Below, one piece after another: positions 1 to 8,796 of a stretch of DNA of 64,000 bases. The notes beneath the pieces are model-generated. The model was given only the letters and a program-made list of their open reading frames with translations, was not told the origin of the DNA and made no database searches. Position 1 is the stretch's first letter. The number at the start of each line of letters is the position of its first letter. The stretch lies in assembly GCA_027491315.1 (NCBI GenBank), contig JAIXWL010000001.1, forward strand, positions 62,001-126,000, written 5' to 3'. A program made the translations under genes and the position numbers. Source of the DNA: Cytophagaceae bacterium. Its GTDB lineage: Bacteria; Bacteroidota; Bacteroidia; Cytophagales; Spirosomataceae.

Positions 1-1
1 A

Positions 2-1672
2 TTAGTCAATAAACTGATAGATTATTCCGAAAAACAAAAATCTTCGCCTGCTTCAATTTATCAGTTTTCTTGGATTGCAGATGACGGCGATTCCAATTTA
101 CATGTTCAGGATGCTGAAGATTTTTCGTCAAGTTTAGCCAAGAGTAATCCCTTATTTCAAAAACAAAAAATTTATTTGGATCAATTTCCCATGGAATTGA
201 ATAATGGAATTTATGGTTCAAAAGCTGGCAGGCAAGCTGTAAAAAACACCTGGGAGCAAAAAGCGAACTTTATTCATTTCATAGGTCATGGAGCAGAGAC
301 AGTTTGGACTGATGAAAAAATATGGACAACTGAGGATATTCAGAAATTAAATAATGCCCAACATCTTCCTTGGGTGCTGACTGCCACTTGTCAATTCGGA
401 AGATTTGATGATCCTAATGTATTATCGGGTGCAGAATTAAGCTTACTTTCAGACAAAGGAGGAGCGATTGGCCTAATTAGTACAACTAGACCCGTATTTC
501 AAAGCAGCAATTACATCTTTGGTCAAGCATTTTATCGCCTCATTCAAGAACATGCTCATCAAAAAAATTATAAAATGGGCGACTTGTTCAGAGATACCAA
601 AAACCAAAGTCACGCAGGAGTAATCAACCGTAATATTAGTTTGTTGGGAGATCCTTCTGCGGATTTACCATGGATTTATCAGCCAATAAACATACCCGAA
701 GATAGTCTATTATCAGGAAGTGAAAAACTGATTAGTATACCAATGCCGGGCCCAGCAAATGAAGTAGAAATATCATTGGTAGGACCAGATACACCCCAAA
801 AAACCTTAGGTACTAAAACTGCTAGCTATTCATATAAACTAGATGGAGAGATCTTTTGGAAGATATCAAGTAAAATAACCAATGGGAAAATCTCCTTTTC
901 CCCAAAAAATATTCCACCAATGGGGAGGAACCAACAAGTGACATTAAAAATAATTGGAAAAGACACCCTTGGAATGACCTGGGCAGGTGCTAAATCCATG
1001 GTACAAATAGCCACTAAAACCAATTTTTCAGATAACCAGAGCCCAAAAATTCAGATTAGCCTAAATGAACCAAATGTAGAAGCCACTAGCTCAAAACCCA
1101 TATTACAGATTCAGCTCAAAGATGATAGTGGTTTTTTATGGCGCAAAATGAATGGAGAAATCAGTTATATTTTGGTAAATGATACCTTAAAAATCCCCTT
1201 GGTTGATTACTTTATTCCCAAATCAGGCCAAAGCAACGAGGGGACGGCGATATATCCCTTTCAAAATTTAGTTCCCGGAGAGTACAAAATTCAGGTAAAA
1301 TGTTTTGATATAAACAATAACATGAGCGAGTCATCGTTTCGTTTTCAAGTTTCGAAAGAGAATCTTACAGCTAATTTTTGCCTAGTATATCCTAATCCTT
1401 TTCAAGAACAATTAAACATTCGCCTGAGTCAAGAAAAGTTTTGGTCAGATTATCAGTATAATTTTAAAATTATCAACATCTTAGGTCAAACCGTAATAGA
1501 AAAAGAGGGAAATTTACTGGGAGGAGGTTCGGAATTTTTAGATCTTTCATTCCAATTTAATGAATCAGAGCTTAGAAATATCGGTTTAGGAGCTAATTAT
1601 ATGCTTGAAATCAAAGATATCCAAGGTTCCAATATCCGCAAGTACCAAGGCAAAATAGCTACCTTAAAATAA
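2..1672 (+). CDS. porU: T9SS sortase PorU, C-terminal part (gene begins before the window)
   Basis: Open from the first complete codon of the window, so the N-terminus is missing; 556 residues are present of a protein that is usually over 1000. PorU is the C25-family (gingipain-like) cell-surface peptidase of the type IX secretion system; it cleaves the C-terminal signal of cargo and links cargo to anionic lipopolysaccharide. The catalytic pair is visible: His in FIGHGAETVW (codon at 287) and Cys in LTATCQFGRFDDP (codon at 389). Ig-like beta domains follow, and the C-terminus has a YPNPF-type sorting-domain-like segment near nt 1386. porV follows directly, a common T9SS pairing. A start could be called at the TTG at 176, but the reading frame continues upstream with plausible protein and that TTG lies inside the peptidase domain. 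The identification rests on the C25 motifs plus the porV neighbour. Confidence 0.9.
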   Translation, partial: LVNKLIDYSEKQKSSPASIYQFSWIADDGDSNLHVQDAEDFSSSLAKSNPLFQKQKIYLDQFPMELNNGIYGSKAGRQAVKNTWEQKANFIHFIGHGAETVWTDEKIWTTEDIQKLNNAQHLPWVLTATCQFGRFDDPNVLSGAELSLLSDKGGAIGLISTTRPVFQSSNYIFGQAFYRLIQEHAHQKNYKMGDLFRDTKNQSHAGVINRNISLLGDPSADLPWIYQPINIPEDSLLSGSEKLISIPMPGPANEVEISLVGPDTPQKTLGTKTASYSYKLDGEIFWKISSKITNGKISFSPKNIPPMGRNQQVTLKIIGKDTLGMTWAGAKSMVQIATKTNFSDNQSPKIQISLNEPNVEATSSKPILQIQLKDDSGFLWRKMNGEISYILVNDTLKIPLVDYFIPKSGQSNEGTAIYPFQNLVPGEYKIQVKCFDINNNMSESSFRFQVSKENLTANFCLVYPNPFQEQLNIRLSQEKFWSDYQYNFKIINILGQTVIEKEGNLLGGGSEFLDLSFQFNESELRNIGLGANYMLEIKDIQGSNIRKYQGKIATLK

Positions 1673-1722
1673 ATTTTGACAAATATTTTAGCTTACAAAA
1701 CAACAATTAGCGTAAAAATGCC

Positions 1723-1730
1723 TATTTTTG
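1723..1730 (+). promoter_or_regulatory. Candidate -7 promoter box for porV
   Basis: TATTTTTG matches the Bacteroidota -7 consensus TAnnTTTG and lies 44 bases before the porV ATG. No TTG stands at the usual -33 spacing, so porV may also be read from the porU transcript. Confidence 0.35.
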
Positions 1731-1774
1731 GCCTTGGCTTTATGCTAAACAAGACTCTCTAATTTTTTTAAACA

Positions 1775-2956
1775 ATGACGACAAACAATTCATTATTCCC
1801 AAAAGCATTATTAACCTTGGTAGCAGGTTTGATTAGTACTTGTGCGTTTGGACAAGCATTAGTTTCTGGTCAAATAAATGCAGGAAGAATACCTACACCA
1901 ACCATGTTATTCTTGAATGTTGCTCCAGATGCACGTTCGGCTGGTATGGGAGATGCTGGTGTCGCTATTTCATCGGATGTCAACGCCATTTATTGGAATC
2001 CAGCTAAATTAGCTACAGCTGAGAAAGACTTAGGATTCTCTATATCATATACACCTTGGTTAAGAAACTTGGTAAATGATATGGCACTATACAACATAGC
2101 TGGATACAAAAAGACTAGTAAAGATCAAGCATTCGGATTTTCCATCAATTATTTTGATCAAGGTTTATTCCAAGCAACTACTTCAACAGGTCAGAGTGCA
2201 GGTAACTTCAATTCGAAAGAATATGCTATTACTGCGTCTCATGCTCGTAAATTATCAAACACTTTATCTTTAGGTGTTAATTTAAAATACATCAATTCGA
2301 ATTTATTAGGAAACTATACTGGAACGAATGGATCCAATGTAGCAATGAAACCTGCTCAAACAGTAGCTGCTGATGTGGCCTTATATTGGAACAGCGTTTC
2401 AGCTAAAGAATGGAAATATACCTACGGTTTAGTTTTGTCTAATATTTCAGGTAAGGTTTCTTACGGTGGTATTGATAAAAACTTCATTCCTACCAACTTG
2501 CGTTTTGGAATGGCAACTACTAAAGATATTTCTGAGGGAAATCGTTTAACATTTACCTTAGACTTTAACAAATTAATGGTGCCTACTCCATATTCCATTG
2601 ACGCTAATGGTGCTAAAGTGGGTAATGATCCAAATGATGCCACTGCCATCGGTGGAATCTTCAGTTCATTGTTTGATGCTCCAGACGGATTTGGTGAAGA
2701 GTTAAAAGAAATCACTACTTCAATCGGTGCTGAATACTTATTCAATAATTCATTCGCTTTAAGAACAGGTTATTTCAATGAAAGCGAAATGAAAGGAAAT
2801 CGTAAATATTTCACTTTCGGAGTTGGTTTTAAATTAGACCAAAAATACGGATTTGATTTTGCTTACTTAGTTCCAACAGGTTCTGGTAGCCCTCTAGCTA
2901 ACACACTTCGTGTTTCCTTGTTAGCGGCTATTAATAACGGTGCCTCTAAGAAATAA
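1775..2956 (+). CDS. porV: T9SS outer-membrane shuttle protein PorV (LptO)
   Basis: PorV is a FadL-family outer-membrane beta-barrel that receives T9SS cargo from the SprA translocon and brings it to the PorU sortase. The 393-residue length fits. There is a signal peptide (hydrophobic stretch at residues 9-25, ending CAFGQA), then the characteristic N-terminal segment with FLNVAPDARSAGMGDAGVA and DVNAIYWNPAKLA, seen in PorV/PorQ-type proteins. The remainder is alternating beta-strand-like sequence ending in aromatic and hydrophobic strands typical of barrels. It lies 102 bases after porU on the same strand and is followed by a strong terminator. PorQ or another FadL-like protein is the alternative, but the PorU neighbour favours PorV. 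Confidence 0.93.
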   Translation: MTTNNSLFPKALLTLVAGLISTCAFGQALVSGQINAGRIPTPTMLFLNVAPDARSAGMGDAGVAISSDVNAIYWNPAKLATAEKDLGFSISYTPWLRNLVNDMALYNIAGYKKTSKDQAFGFSINYFDQGLFQATTSTGQSAGNFNSKEYAITASHARKLSNTLSLGVNLKYINSNLLGNYTGTNGSNVAMKPAQTVAADVALYWNSVSAKEWKYTYGLVLSNISGKVSYGGIDKNFIPTNLRFGMATTKDISEGNRLTFTLDFNKLMVPTPYSIDANGAKVGNDPNDATAIGGIFSSLFDAPDGFGEELKEITTSIGAEYLFNNSFALRTGYFNESEMKGNRKYFTFGVGFKLDQKYGFDFAYLVPTGSGSPLANTLRVSLLAAINNGASKK

Positions 2957-2978
2957 GCCAAAATACATCTTTTGATTT

Positions 2979-3012
2979 CAAATGACATTCCTAGGAATGT
3001 CATTTGTTTTTT
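2979..3012 (+). terminator. Intrinsic terminator after porV
   Basis: A perfect 28-base palindrome (2979-3006; arms CAAATGACATTCCT and AGGAATGTCATTTG) is followed by six T (3007-3012). It begins 23 bases after the porV stop. The first ATG of the next frame (2982) lies inside this hairpin, so that ATG is unlikely to be the start of the M16 gene. Confidence 0.85.
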
Positions 3013-3023
3013 ACCCGAATATC

Positions 3024-4292
3024 ATGCTAGATCGTTCCACTCCCCCTCCTGCTTATCCCATTGAATTAGTAAAATTCCCAATGGTTGATGTGTTTCATTT
3101 AAGTAATGGGATTCCGGTTTATTCCATAAACCTAGGAGAACAACCTGTGTTTAAGCTGGAGATTATCAGCCCGGCGGGCTCAAAATCTGGATCCAAAGCT
3201 GGGTTAGCCAATATGGCAGCTAATCTTATGAAAAGAGGGACAAAGGCCCATTCTGCGCAAGCAATACATGAAGCATTTGATTTTTTAGGTGCATTTTGGG
3301 ATATTCAAGCAAATTTAGATCATGCTAATTTCTCTGTATATGGCCTTAATAAACACTTTGAAGCATTAATTCCCTGGGTGGCTGAATTGCTAAAGGAGGG
3401 TACATTTAGCCAAGAAGAATACGAGAAAGAAATTGCCATTGAAATCCAAAAAAATAAATTGAATTGGCAAAAAACATCATTTGCCGCAAGTCAATTATTC
3501 CGCGGACAAATTTTTGGTCAACATGCCTATGGCCGATATTCATCCCCTGAAAGTCTAGCGGACTTAAGCCGAATGGATTTATATAACTTTTATACGTCTA
3601 CTTGGGCCAATGTCAAACCCATTATTTTTCTTTCTGGCAAAATATCCAAGCAAGAAATGCGCTTACTTGATCAGCAATTAGGTCAATTACGTTTCGAGCA
3701 ATCGTGGCCAACTAATTTACCAGAAGTATTGCCCCAATCCTCCAAAGTAGAACATGAGCGTCGGGATGGCGCATTACAAACATCCATTCGAGCAGGTAAA
3801 TTAGCCATCGGGAGAAAGCATCCTGACTATTTTAAATTTAGTATTTTAAATACCATTTTAGGCGGTTACTTCGGCTCAAGACTTCAGAATAATATTCGAG
3901 AAGATAAAGGATTTACCTATGGTATTTCATCGTCCATCGTTGCACTAAAAGAGTCTTCCTATTGGGTTACGGGAACGGATGTCAATGGAGAAAATAGCGA
4001 GCAAACCTTGGATGAAATCAAAAAAGAGATACGTTTGCTTCAAACTGAATTAGTGCAGAATGAAGAATTAGAATTAGTCAAAAACTACTTGATGGGTAGT
4101 TTTACCGGCGAATTAACCCAGGCTTTCGATATAGCAGAAAAAATAAAGGTCATTCAACTAGAAAACCTAGCGCCTGATTTCTATGATCAATTTCAAACGC
4201 AAATCGTTCAATGCCAAGCTCAAGAATTGCGCGAAATAGCGAATCAATACTTGAACTTGGATGAATTACATGTGGTGATGGTAGGTGCTTAA
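3024..4292 (+). CDS. M16-family peptidase-like protein, non-catalytic type
   Basis: About 422 residues with the M16 (insulinase/processing peptidase) two-lobe layout. The zinc-binding HxxEH motif expected near the N-terminus is absent: the equivalent helix reads AGLANMAANLMKRGT. The C-terminal lobe keeps the Arg/Tyr substrate-binding signature (GGYFGSRLQNNIREDKGFTYG region; Arg near nt 3880, Tyr near 3919). This combination is typical of the inactive partner of bacterial M16 heterodimers. No catalytic partner lies beside it here. No signal peptide is evident from the start used. I chose ATG 3024 because the upstream in-frame ATG (2982) falls in the porV terminator. The gene overlaps the convergent pfkB-type gene by 4 bases. 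Confidence 0.82.
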   Translation: MLDRSTPPPAYPIELVKFPMVDVFHLSNGIPVYSINLGEQPVFKLEIISPAGSKSGSKAGLANMAANLMKRGTKAHSAQAIHEAFDFLGAFWDIQANLDHANFSVYGLNKHFEALIPWVAELLKEGTFSQEEYEKEIAIEIQKNKLNWQKTSFAASQLFRGQIFGQHAYGRYSSPESLADLSRMDLYNFYTSTWANVKPIIFLSGKISKQEMRLLDQQLGQLRFEQSWPTNLPEVLPQSSKVEHERRDGALQTSIRAGKLAIGRKHPDYFKFSILNTILGGYFGSRLQNNIREDKGFTYGISSSIVALKESSYWVTGTDVNGENSEQTLDEIKKEIRLLQTELVQNEELELVKNYLMGSFTGELTQAFDIAEKIKVIQLENLAPDFYDQFQTQIVQCQAQELREIANQYLNLDELHVVMVGA

Positions 4293-5197
4293 AATCTAGC
4301 TAATTCCCTAAATTCATTCACTCGGGCTTCCAAATCAGCAGGACTTATTTCAAATAAACGTTCTGTTCCAAATTTCTCTACACAAAAGGAAGCCATTGCT
4401 GAACCGTACACGATAGCTTGACGCATACTTTCAAAAGAGGTATCATCTTTTTGTGCTAAGTACCCAATAAAGCCCCCAACGAAAGTATCTCCCGCTCCCG
4501 TTGGATCGAAAACTTCTTCCAAAGGCAAGGCTGGGCAATAAAACATCTTATCGTCTTGGAATAAGAGAGCACCATGCTCTCCTTTTTTAATGATCAATGT
4601 TTTAGGCCCCATCGCCATAATCATCTTAGCCGCTATTCTCAAGGAATATTGCTCAGATAATTGACGAGCCTCCTCATCATTAATGCAAAGGACGTCAACC
4701 ATTTTCAACACACGTTTCAAATCATCCATAGCCACATTCATCCAAAAATTCATCGTATCCATTACGATTAATTTAGGTCGCTTGTGTAAACCCTGTATGG
4801 CATCTATTTGAACCTGTGGCGTCAAGTTACCCAACATTAAATAATCACAATCTTGATAAGATGCAGGAATTGCTGGCTGAAAATCCGCTAATACATTCAA
4901 ATCAGTTACCAAGGTATCACGGGTATTCATATTATTGTGATACTTACCTGCCCAAAAGAATGTTTTTTCACCTTCTTTGATCTGTAAGCCAGTCAAATCG
5001 ATTCCTTTCTCCTCCAAAGTTTCCATATATTCCTTGGGAAAATCATCTCCAACTACTGCCACAACATTTACCTTTGGCAAGAAAAATGCCGCTGATAGGC
5101 TAATGTAAGTACAAGATCCACCGATGATTTTATCTGTTTTTCCGTAAGGGGTTTCCAGGGCATCAAAAGCCACTGTTCCAATTGATAATAAGCTCAT
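4289..5197 (-). CDS. PfkB-family carbohydrate/nucleoside kinase
   Basis: A 302-residue ribokinase-fold kinase. The N-terminal GGSCTYISLSAAFF segment is the sugar-binding glycine region and FDPTGAGDTFVGGFIGYLA near residue 240 is the PfkB signature 2 with the catalytic Asp (GAGD). It will phosphorylate a sugar or nucleoside hydroxyl with ATP in the cytoplasm; the substrate cannot be read from sequence. It is followed by 10 bases from the acetyltransferase-like gene upstream on the same strand, so the two probably form one transcript. Its 3' end overlaps the M16 gene by 4 bases. Confidence 0.85.
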   Translation of the reverse strand: MSLLSIGTVAFDALETPYGKTDKIIGGSCTYISLSAAFFLPKVNVVAVVGDDFPKEYMETLEEKGIDLTGLQIKEGEKTFFWAGKYHNNMNTRDTLVTDLNVLADFQPAIPASYQDCDYLMLGNLTPQVQIDAIQGLHKRPKLIVMDTMNFWMNVAMDDLKRVLKMVDVLCINDEEARQLSEQYSLRIAAKMIMAMGPKTLIIKKGEHGALLFQDDKMFYCPALPLEEVFDPTGAGDTFVGGFIGYLAQKDDTSFESMRQAIVYGSAMASFCVEKFGTERLFEISPADLEARVNEFRELARF

Positions 5198-5207
5198 TTT
5201 AAATTAT

Positions 5208-6386
5208 TTAGCCTACTTTAGGACAACGACTAAAGGGCTGGTTTGGATTAAATAAATAACGATATGTAATGTATGTTTTATCGATACTGGCCCCCAATTG
5301 GGAAACGAATCGAAGCATTTTAGGATTAAAATCACCCACCCAATTCATATCCATGGTTTCATATGGATAAAAAGGATTATCACGAGCAGCTTGACGGAAA
5401 CGTAAGGCGATGGCAGACTCCACACCTTTGCCTTGATGTTCGGGAACAACTCCAAAAATCACCCCACAGCAACGAGTTAGCGCTCCCTTCCATTTTAAAA
5501 GTAAAAATTTAATCATTCCCCAAACATTCATCTTCCCATTCAGGTGCTTGACAATTTGATTTAAATCAGGAATAACAATAAAAAAGGCAACAGGTTCACC
5601 CTCTGATGTATAAGCAAACCATAATAATTGCTCATCAATGATAGGCTTCATTTTCTTTACGAGCTTTTGAGCTTGCTCTGAGCTCATGGCTGTTACACCT
5701 GGAAATTTGGCCCAAGCTGCATTGAAAATGATTTTAAAATCTTCCGCATATTTACTCAAATCTGATTTTTCAATGTGCTTGAACACATAATTCGGATTCT
5801 GATAAATTCGTTGTGCTTTTTCTTCAATGGACGGGGCTACATTCGCTGCAGATACGGGTGATACAAATACATATTGCTGGAAATAATCCTTGAATCCATA
5901 TTGTTCAAAATAGGCAATATAATATTCCTTAGTCCAAGGCATTTTATAGGTAGGTTCAAATTCCCAACCTTTCACCATCAATCCCCAAAAGCTATCCCTT
6001 TCTCCAAAATTAATAGGGCCATCCATGGCCTCTAGACCTTTGGATTTTAACCAATCCGCGCAAGCATCAAACAAAATAAAAGCAGCTTTCTGATCTTCGA
6101 TACATTCAAAAAACCCCATCCCTCCCGCAGCTAATTCTCCATCTTTGGCGGGTTTCCCATCATAAAATGCTGCCACTCGACCAATTACTTGATGATCTTC
6201 ATTGAATAATAACCAACGAATAGCTTCCCCATGCTTGAAATGTGGATTTTTTTTAGGGTCAAAAATAGACTCTATGTCGGAATCCAATGGACGTATCCAA
6301 TTAGCATCAGTTGCATAAAGGCTAACAGGAAATGTCAAAAAAGCTTTCTTTAATAAATTATCATCAGCTACTTCTCGTAAATACAT
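5208..6386 (-). CDS. Acetyltransferase-like (GNAT-fold) protein of unknown substrate
   Basis: About 392 residues. The opening (LTFPVSLYATDANWIRPLDSDIESIFDP) resembles the YghO-type family, where a segment with fixed 'WVPPL'-like spacing precedes a GNAT domain. A central FFECIEDQKAAFILFDACADWL and a later GVVPEHQGKGVESAIALRF, which looks like the acetyl-CoA loop (Q/RxxGxG/A variant) near residue 325, support an acyltransferase fold. The substrate is unknown. The frame could be extended to a TTG at 6410, but ATG 6386 gives MYLREVADD and sits a sensible distance after a -7 box. It probably leads a two-gene operon with the PfkB kinase. Confidence 0.65.
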   Translation of the reverse strand: MYLREVADDNLLKKAFLTFPVSLYATDANWIRPLDSDIESIFDPKKNPHFKHGEAIRWLLFNEDHQVIGRVAAFYDGKPAKDGELAAGGMGFFECIEDQKAAFILFDACADWLKSKGLEAMDGPINFGERDSFWGLMVKGWEFEPTYKMPWTKEYYIAYFEQYGFKDYFQQYVFVSPVSAANVAPSIEEKAQRIYQNPNYVFKHIEKSDLSKYAEDFKIIFNAAWAKFPGVTAMSSEQAQKLVKKMKPIIDEQLLWFAYTSEGEPVAFFIVIPDLNQIVKHLNGKMNVWGMIKFLLLKWKGALTRCCGVIFGVVPEHQGKGVESAIALRFRQAARDNPFYPYETMDMNWVGDFNPKMLRFVSQLGASIDKTYITYRYLFNPNQPFSRCPKVG

Positions 6387-6418
6387 GCTGGATTTTAAAT
6401 GGAATTTCAATATTTAAA

Positions 6419-6426
6419 CAAAGATA
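6419..6426 (-). promoter_or_regulatory. -7 promoter box of the acetyltransferase-kinase operon
   Basis: On the minus strand the bases read TATCTTTG, an exact TAnnTTTG match, 32 bases before ATG 6386. The nearest TTG upstream is only 15 bases away, short of the usual 19. Confidence 0.5.
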
Positions 6427-6556
6427 ATAGAATGAGTCGAGCAATCCTCCCTCCCATAAAACATTCCAAGGCGATAAATCGTTTGGTGGTTTAAAAGAAT
6501 CAAAGTAATTTTAATTCTTTTATAAATAGCACATCCGAAAAGGAATCGTTCAAACC

Positions 6557-8050
6557 ATGCAAGCCTTAAAATTATATAATACCCTCAGTAGAGAAAAAGA
6601 ATTATTCACGGCCATTAATGCTCCACATGTAGGTTTATATGTATGTGGTCCAACCGTTTATAATTATGTTCATTTGGGTAATTTAAGGACTTTCACCTCC
6701 TTCGACATCCTGCACCGTTACTTACGTCACCTAGGCTATCAAGTACGTTATGTGAGGAATATTACCGATGTAGGTCACTTAGTGGGTGATGGAGACGAAG
6801 GAGAGGACAAAATTGGTAAAATGGCCAAGCTGGAAAAGCTAGAGCCAATGGAAATAGTGCACCGGTATACGCAAAATTTCCACCAAGTTTTGGAGCAGTT
6901 CAATTTACTTCCCCCGAGTATTGAGCCAACGGCCACGGGACATATCATGGAGCAAATTGAAACTACTAAAACCCTATTAGACAAAGGATTAGCTTATGAG
7001 TCCAATGGATCTGTTTATTTTGATATAGAAAGCTATAATAAACAAGGGGGAGATTATGGAAAACTGTCTGGTCGAGTTTTAGAAGATTTATTGACTGAAA
7101 CACGGGATTTGGACGGGGTTGGTGAAAAAAGAAATCCATTGGATTTTGCCTTGTGGAAAAAAGCCGCTCCAGAGCACCTCATGCATTGGCCATCTCCTTG
7201 GGGAGAAGGATTTCCAGGCTGGCATTTGGAGTGTACTTGCATGAGCCACAAGTACTTAGGAGACACCTTTGATATTCATGGCGGTGGAATGGACTTAAAA
7301 TTCCCACACCATGAATGTGAAATTGCTCAGGCCAAAGCTACCTATGGCAAATCACCAGTCAGGTATTGGATGCATACCAATATGCTCACCGTTAATGGGC
7401 AAAAAATGAGCAAATCACTAGGTAATTCATTTTTACCTTCTGAATTATTTAGTGGAAGTCATCCTCTATTGGAACAAGCCTACAGCCCAATGACGGTGCG
7501 CTTTTTTATGTTACAATCTCAATACCGAAGTACCCTGGACTTCTCCAATGAGGCACTAAAAGCAGCCCAAAAAGGCTATAAACGTATCGCTAATGGCCTA
7601 AGAATCGTCAAGAACATGTCATTCCCAGAAGTTGCCAATGCGGCAGCTATTGAAAGTAAGCATGCGGAAGAAATTCAAGCTGCCGTTCAGGGATGTTACG
7701 ATGGAATGAACGATGATTTAAATACGGCTGTTACTATAGCTCATTTGTTTACTTTATTGAAGAAAATAAATCAGATTTATACTGGACAAATTTCATTAGA
7801 GTCCATTGGAGAAAAGGCATTTGAATCCTTGAAAACAAATTATATTTCATTCCTAGAAGACATTTTAGGTATTAAAGAAGAACTGCCTGACCAATGGGAA
7901 AATATGATTCAAGGATTACTTCAATTGTATACTGAATTCAAGCGGAGTAAGCAATATGACAAAGTGGATGAAATTAGAGCTACTTTTAAATCCATGGGAT
8001 TGATCATTAAAGACATGAAAACCTCGATAGATTGGGGATACGAAGAATAA
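6557..8050 (+). CDS. cysS: Cysteine--tRNA ligase
   Basis: Class I aminoacyl-tRNA synthetase charging tRNA-Cys, 497 residues, the usual length. The ATP-binding HIGH-type motif is YVHLGNLRTF near residue 38, preceded by the zinc Cys in VCGPTVYNY; further zinc ligands are in HLECTCMS and FPHHECEIAQ; the KMSKS loop is QKMSKSLGN near residue 283. Two rhomboid protease genes follow at 4 and 1 bases, suggesting a cysS-rhomboid-rhomboid transcript. No exact promoter box was found upstream; a TTTG followed 20 bases later by TAATTTTA (6506-6513) is a weak candidate. Confidence 0.97.
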   Translation: MQALKLYNTLSREKELFTAINAPHVGLYVCGPTVYNYVHLGNLRTFTSFDILHRYLRHLGYQVRYVRNITDVGHLVGDGDEGEDKIGKMAKLEKLEPMEIVHRYTQNFHQVLEQFNLLPPSIEPTATGHIMEQIETTKTLLDKGLAYESNGSVYFDIESYNKQGGDYGKLSGRVLEDLLTETRDLDGVGEKRNPLDFALWKKAAPEHLMHWPSPWGEGFPGWHLECTCMSHKYLGDTFDIHGGGMDLKFPHHECEIAQAKATYGKSPVRYWMHTNMLTVNGQKMSKSLGNSFLPSELFSGSHPLLEQAYSPMTVRFFMLQSQYRSTLDFSNEALKAAQKGYKRIANGLRIVKNMSFPEVANAAAIESKHAEEIQAAVQGCYDGMNDDLNTAVTIAHLFTLLKKINQIYTGQISLESIGEKAFESLKTNYISFLEDILGIKEELPDQWENMIQGLLQLYTEFKRSKQYDKVDEIRATFKSMGLIIKDMKTSIDWGYEE

Positions 8051-8054
8051 AGAA

Positions 8055-8795
8055 ATGCTACAAAACTTAACACCCACTGTTCGTACTTTATTGTTAATCA
8101 ATGTAGGACTTTACTTGATCAAGGGTTTCGGCTTTCCTCAAGAGTTTCTCACTTTGCATTATTTTGGAGCCAGCGATTTCCGCTTTTTCCAGGTAGTAAG
8201 CTACATGTTTGTGCATGCTAGCTTCATGCACCTACTGGGAAACATGTTTGGACTTTACATGTTTGGATCCTTACTAGAACGTATTTGGGGGGCTCAACGA
8301 TTTCTTTTCTTTTACTTTTTTTGTGGTATTGGGGCAGGCCTTTTGTATATGGGGATCCAACACTTCATCGACTTCGCAGAAATTAGGAGAGCCACAGAAC
8401 TGGTTTTAGCTAATCCCAACTCAGAAAATTTAATTGATTATGCCCAGCATTATGGCATTATTTCAGCACCAGGTGGGCAAATTAACATCAATTGGGTAAT
8501 TGCTAATTATGAAGCATTAATCAATATGGGGGCACTAGGTGGTGCATCAGGTGCCATTTTCGGAATCATCATGGCATTTGGTTATTTATTCCCCAATTCA
8601 GAAATGTTTTTATTTCCCTTCCCCATACCCATTAAGGCGAAATATTTTGTCACCTTTTACGGACTTTACGAGCTCTATGCAGGTATCCAACAAAGCCAGG
8701 GAGATAATGTGGCTCATTTCGCTCACATTGGTGGAATGATTTTTGCGGTGATCCTATTAAAGGTTTGGAAAACACAAAGGAATAATTTCTATTGA
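8055..8795 (+). CDS. Rhomboid family intramembrane serine protease
   Basis: A 246-residue polytopic membrane protein. The rhomboid landmarks are present: HASFMHLLGNMFGLYMFG (helix 2, HxxxN), the catalytic serine in GGASGAIFGI near residue 164, and the catalytic His in HFAHIGGMIFA near residue 227. The first membrane segment starts immediately after a short N-terminus. It cleaves substrates within the inner membrane; the target is unknown. It is 4 bases after cysS and 1 base before a second rhomboid gene. Confidence 0.93.
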   Translation: MLQNLTPTVRTLLLINVGLYLIKGFGFPQEFLTLHYFGASDFRFFQVVSYMFVHASFMHLLGNMFGLYMFGSLLERIWGAQRFLFFYFFCGIGAGLLYMGIQHFIDFAEIRRATELVLANPNSENLIDYAQHYGIISAPGGQININWVIANYEALINMGALGGASGAIFGIIMAFGYLFPNSEMFLFPFPIPIKAKYFVTFYGLYELYAGIQQSQGDNVAHFAHIGGMIFAVILLKVWKTQRNNFY

Positions 8796-8796
8796 G

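Noticed and set aside
6492-6522. AAAAGAAT/ATTCTTTT inverted repeat before cysS as a riboswitch or attenuator.
   Set aside because: A single A/T-rich 8-bp stem with a 13-base loop is expected by chance in such A+T-rich DNA and has no T-box features.
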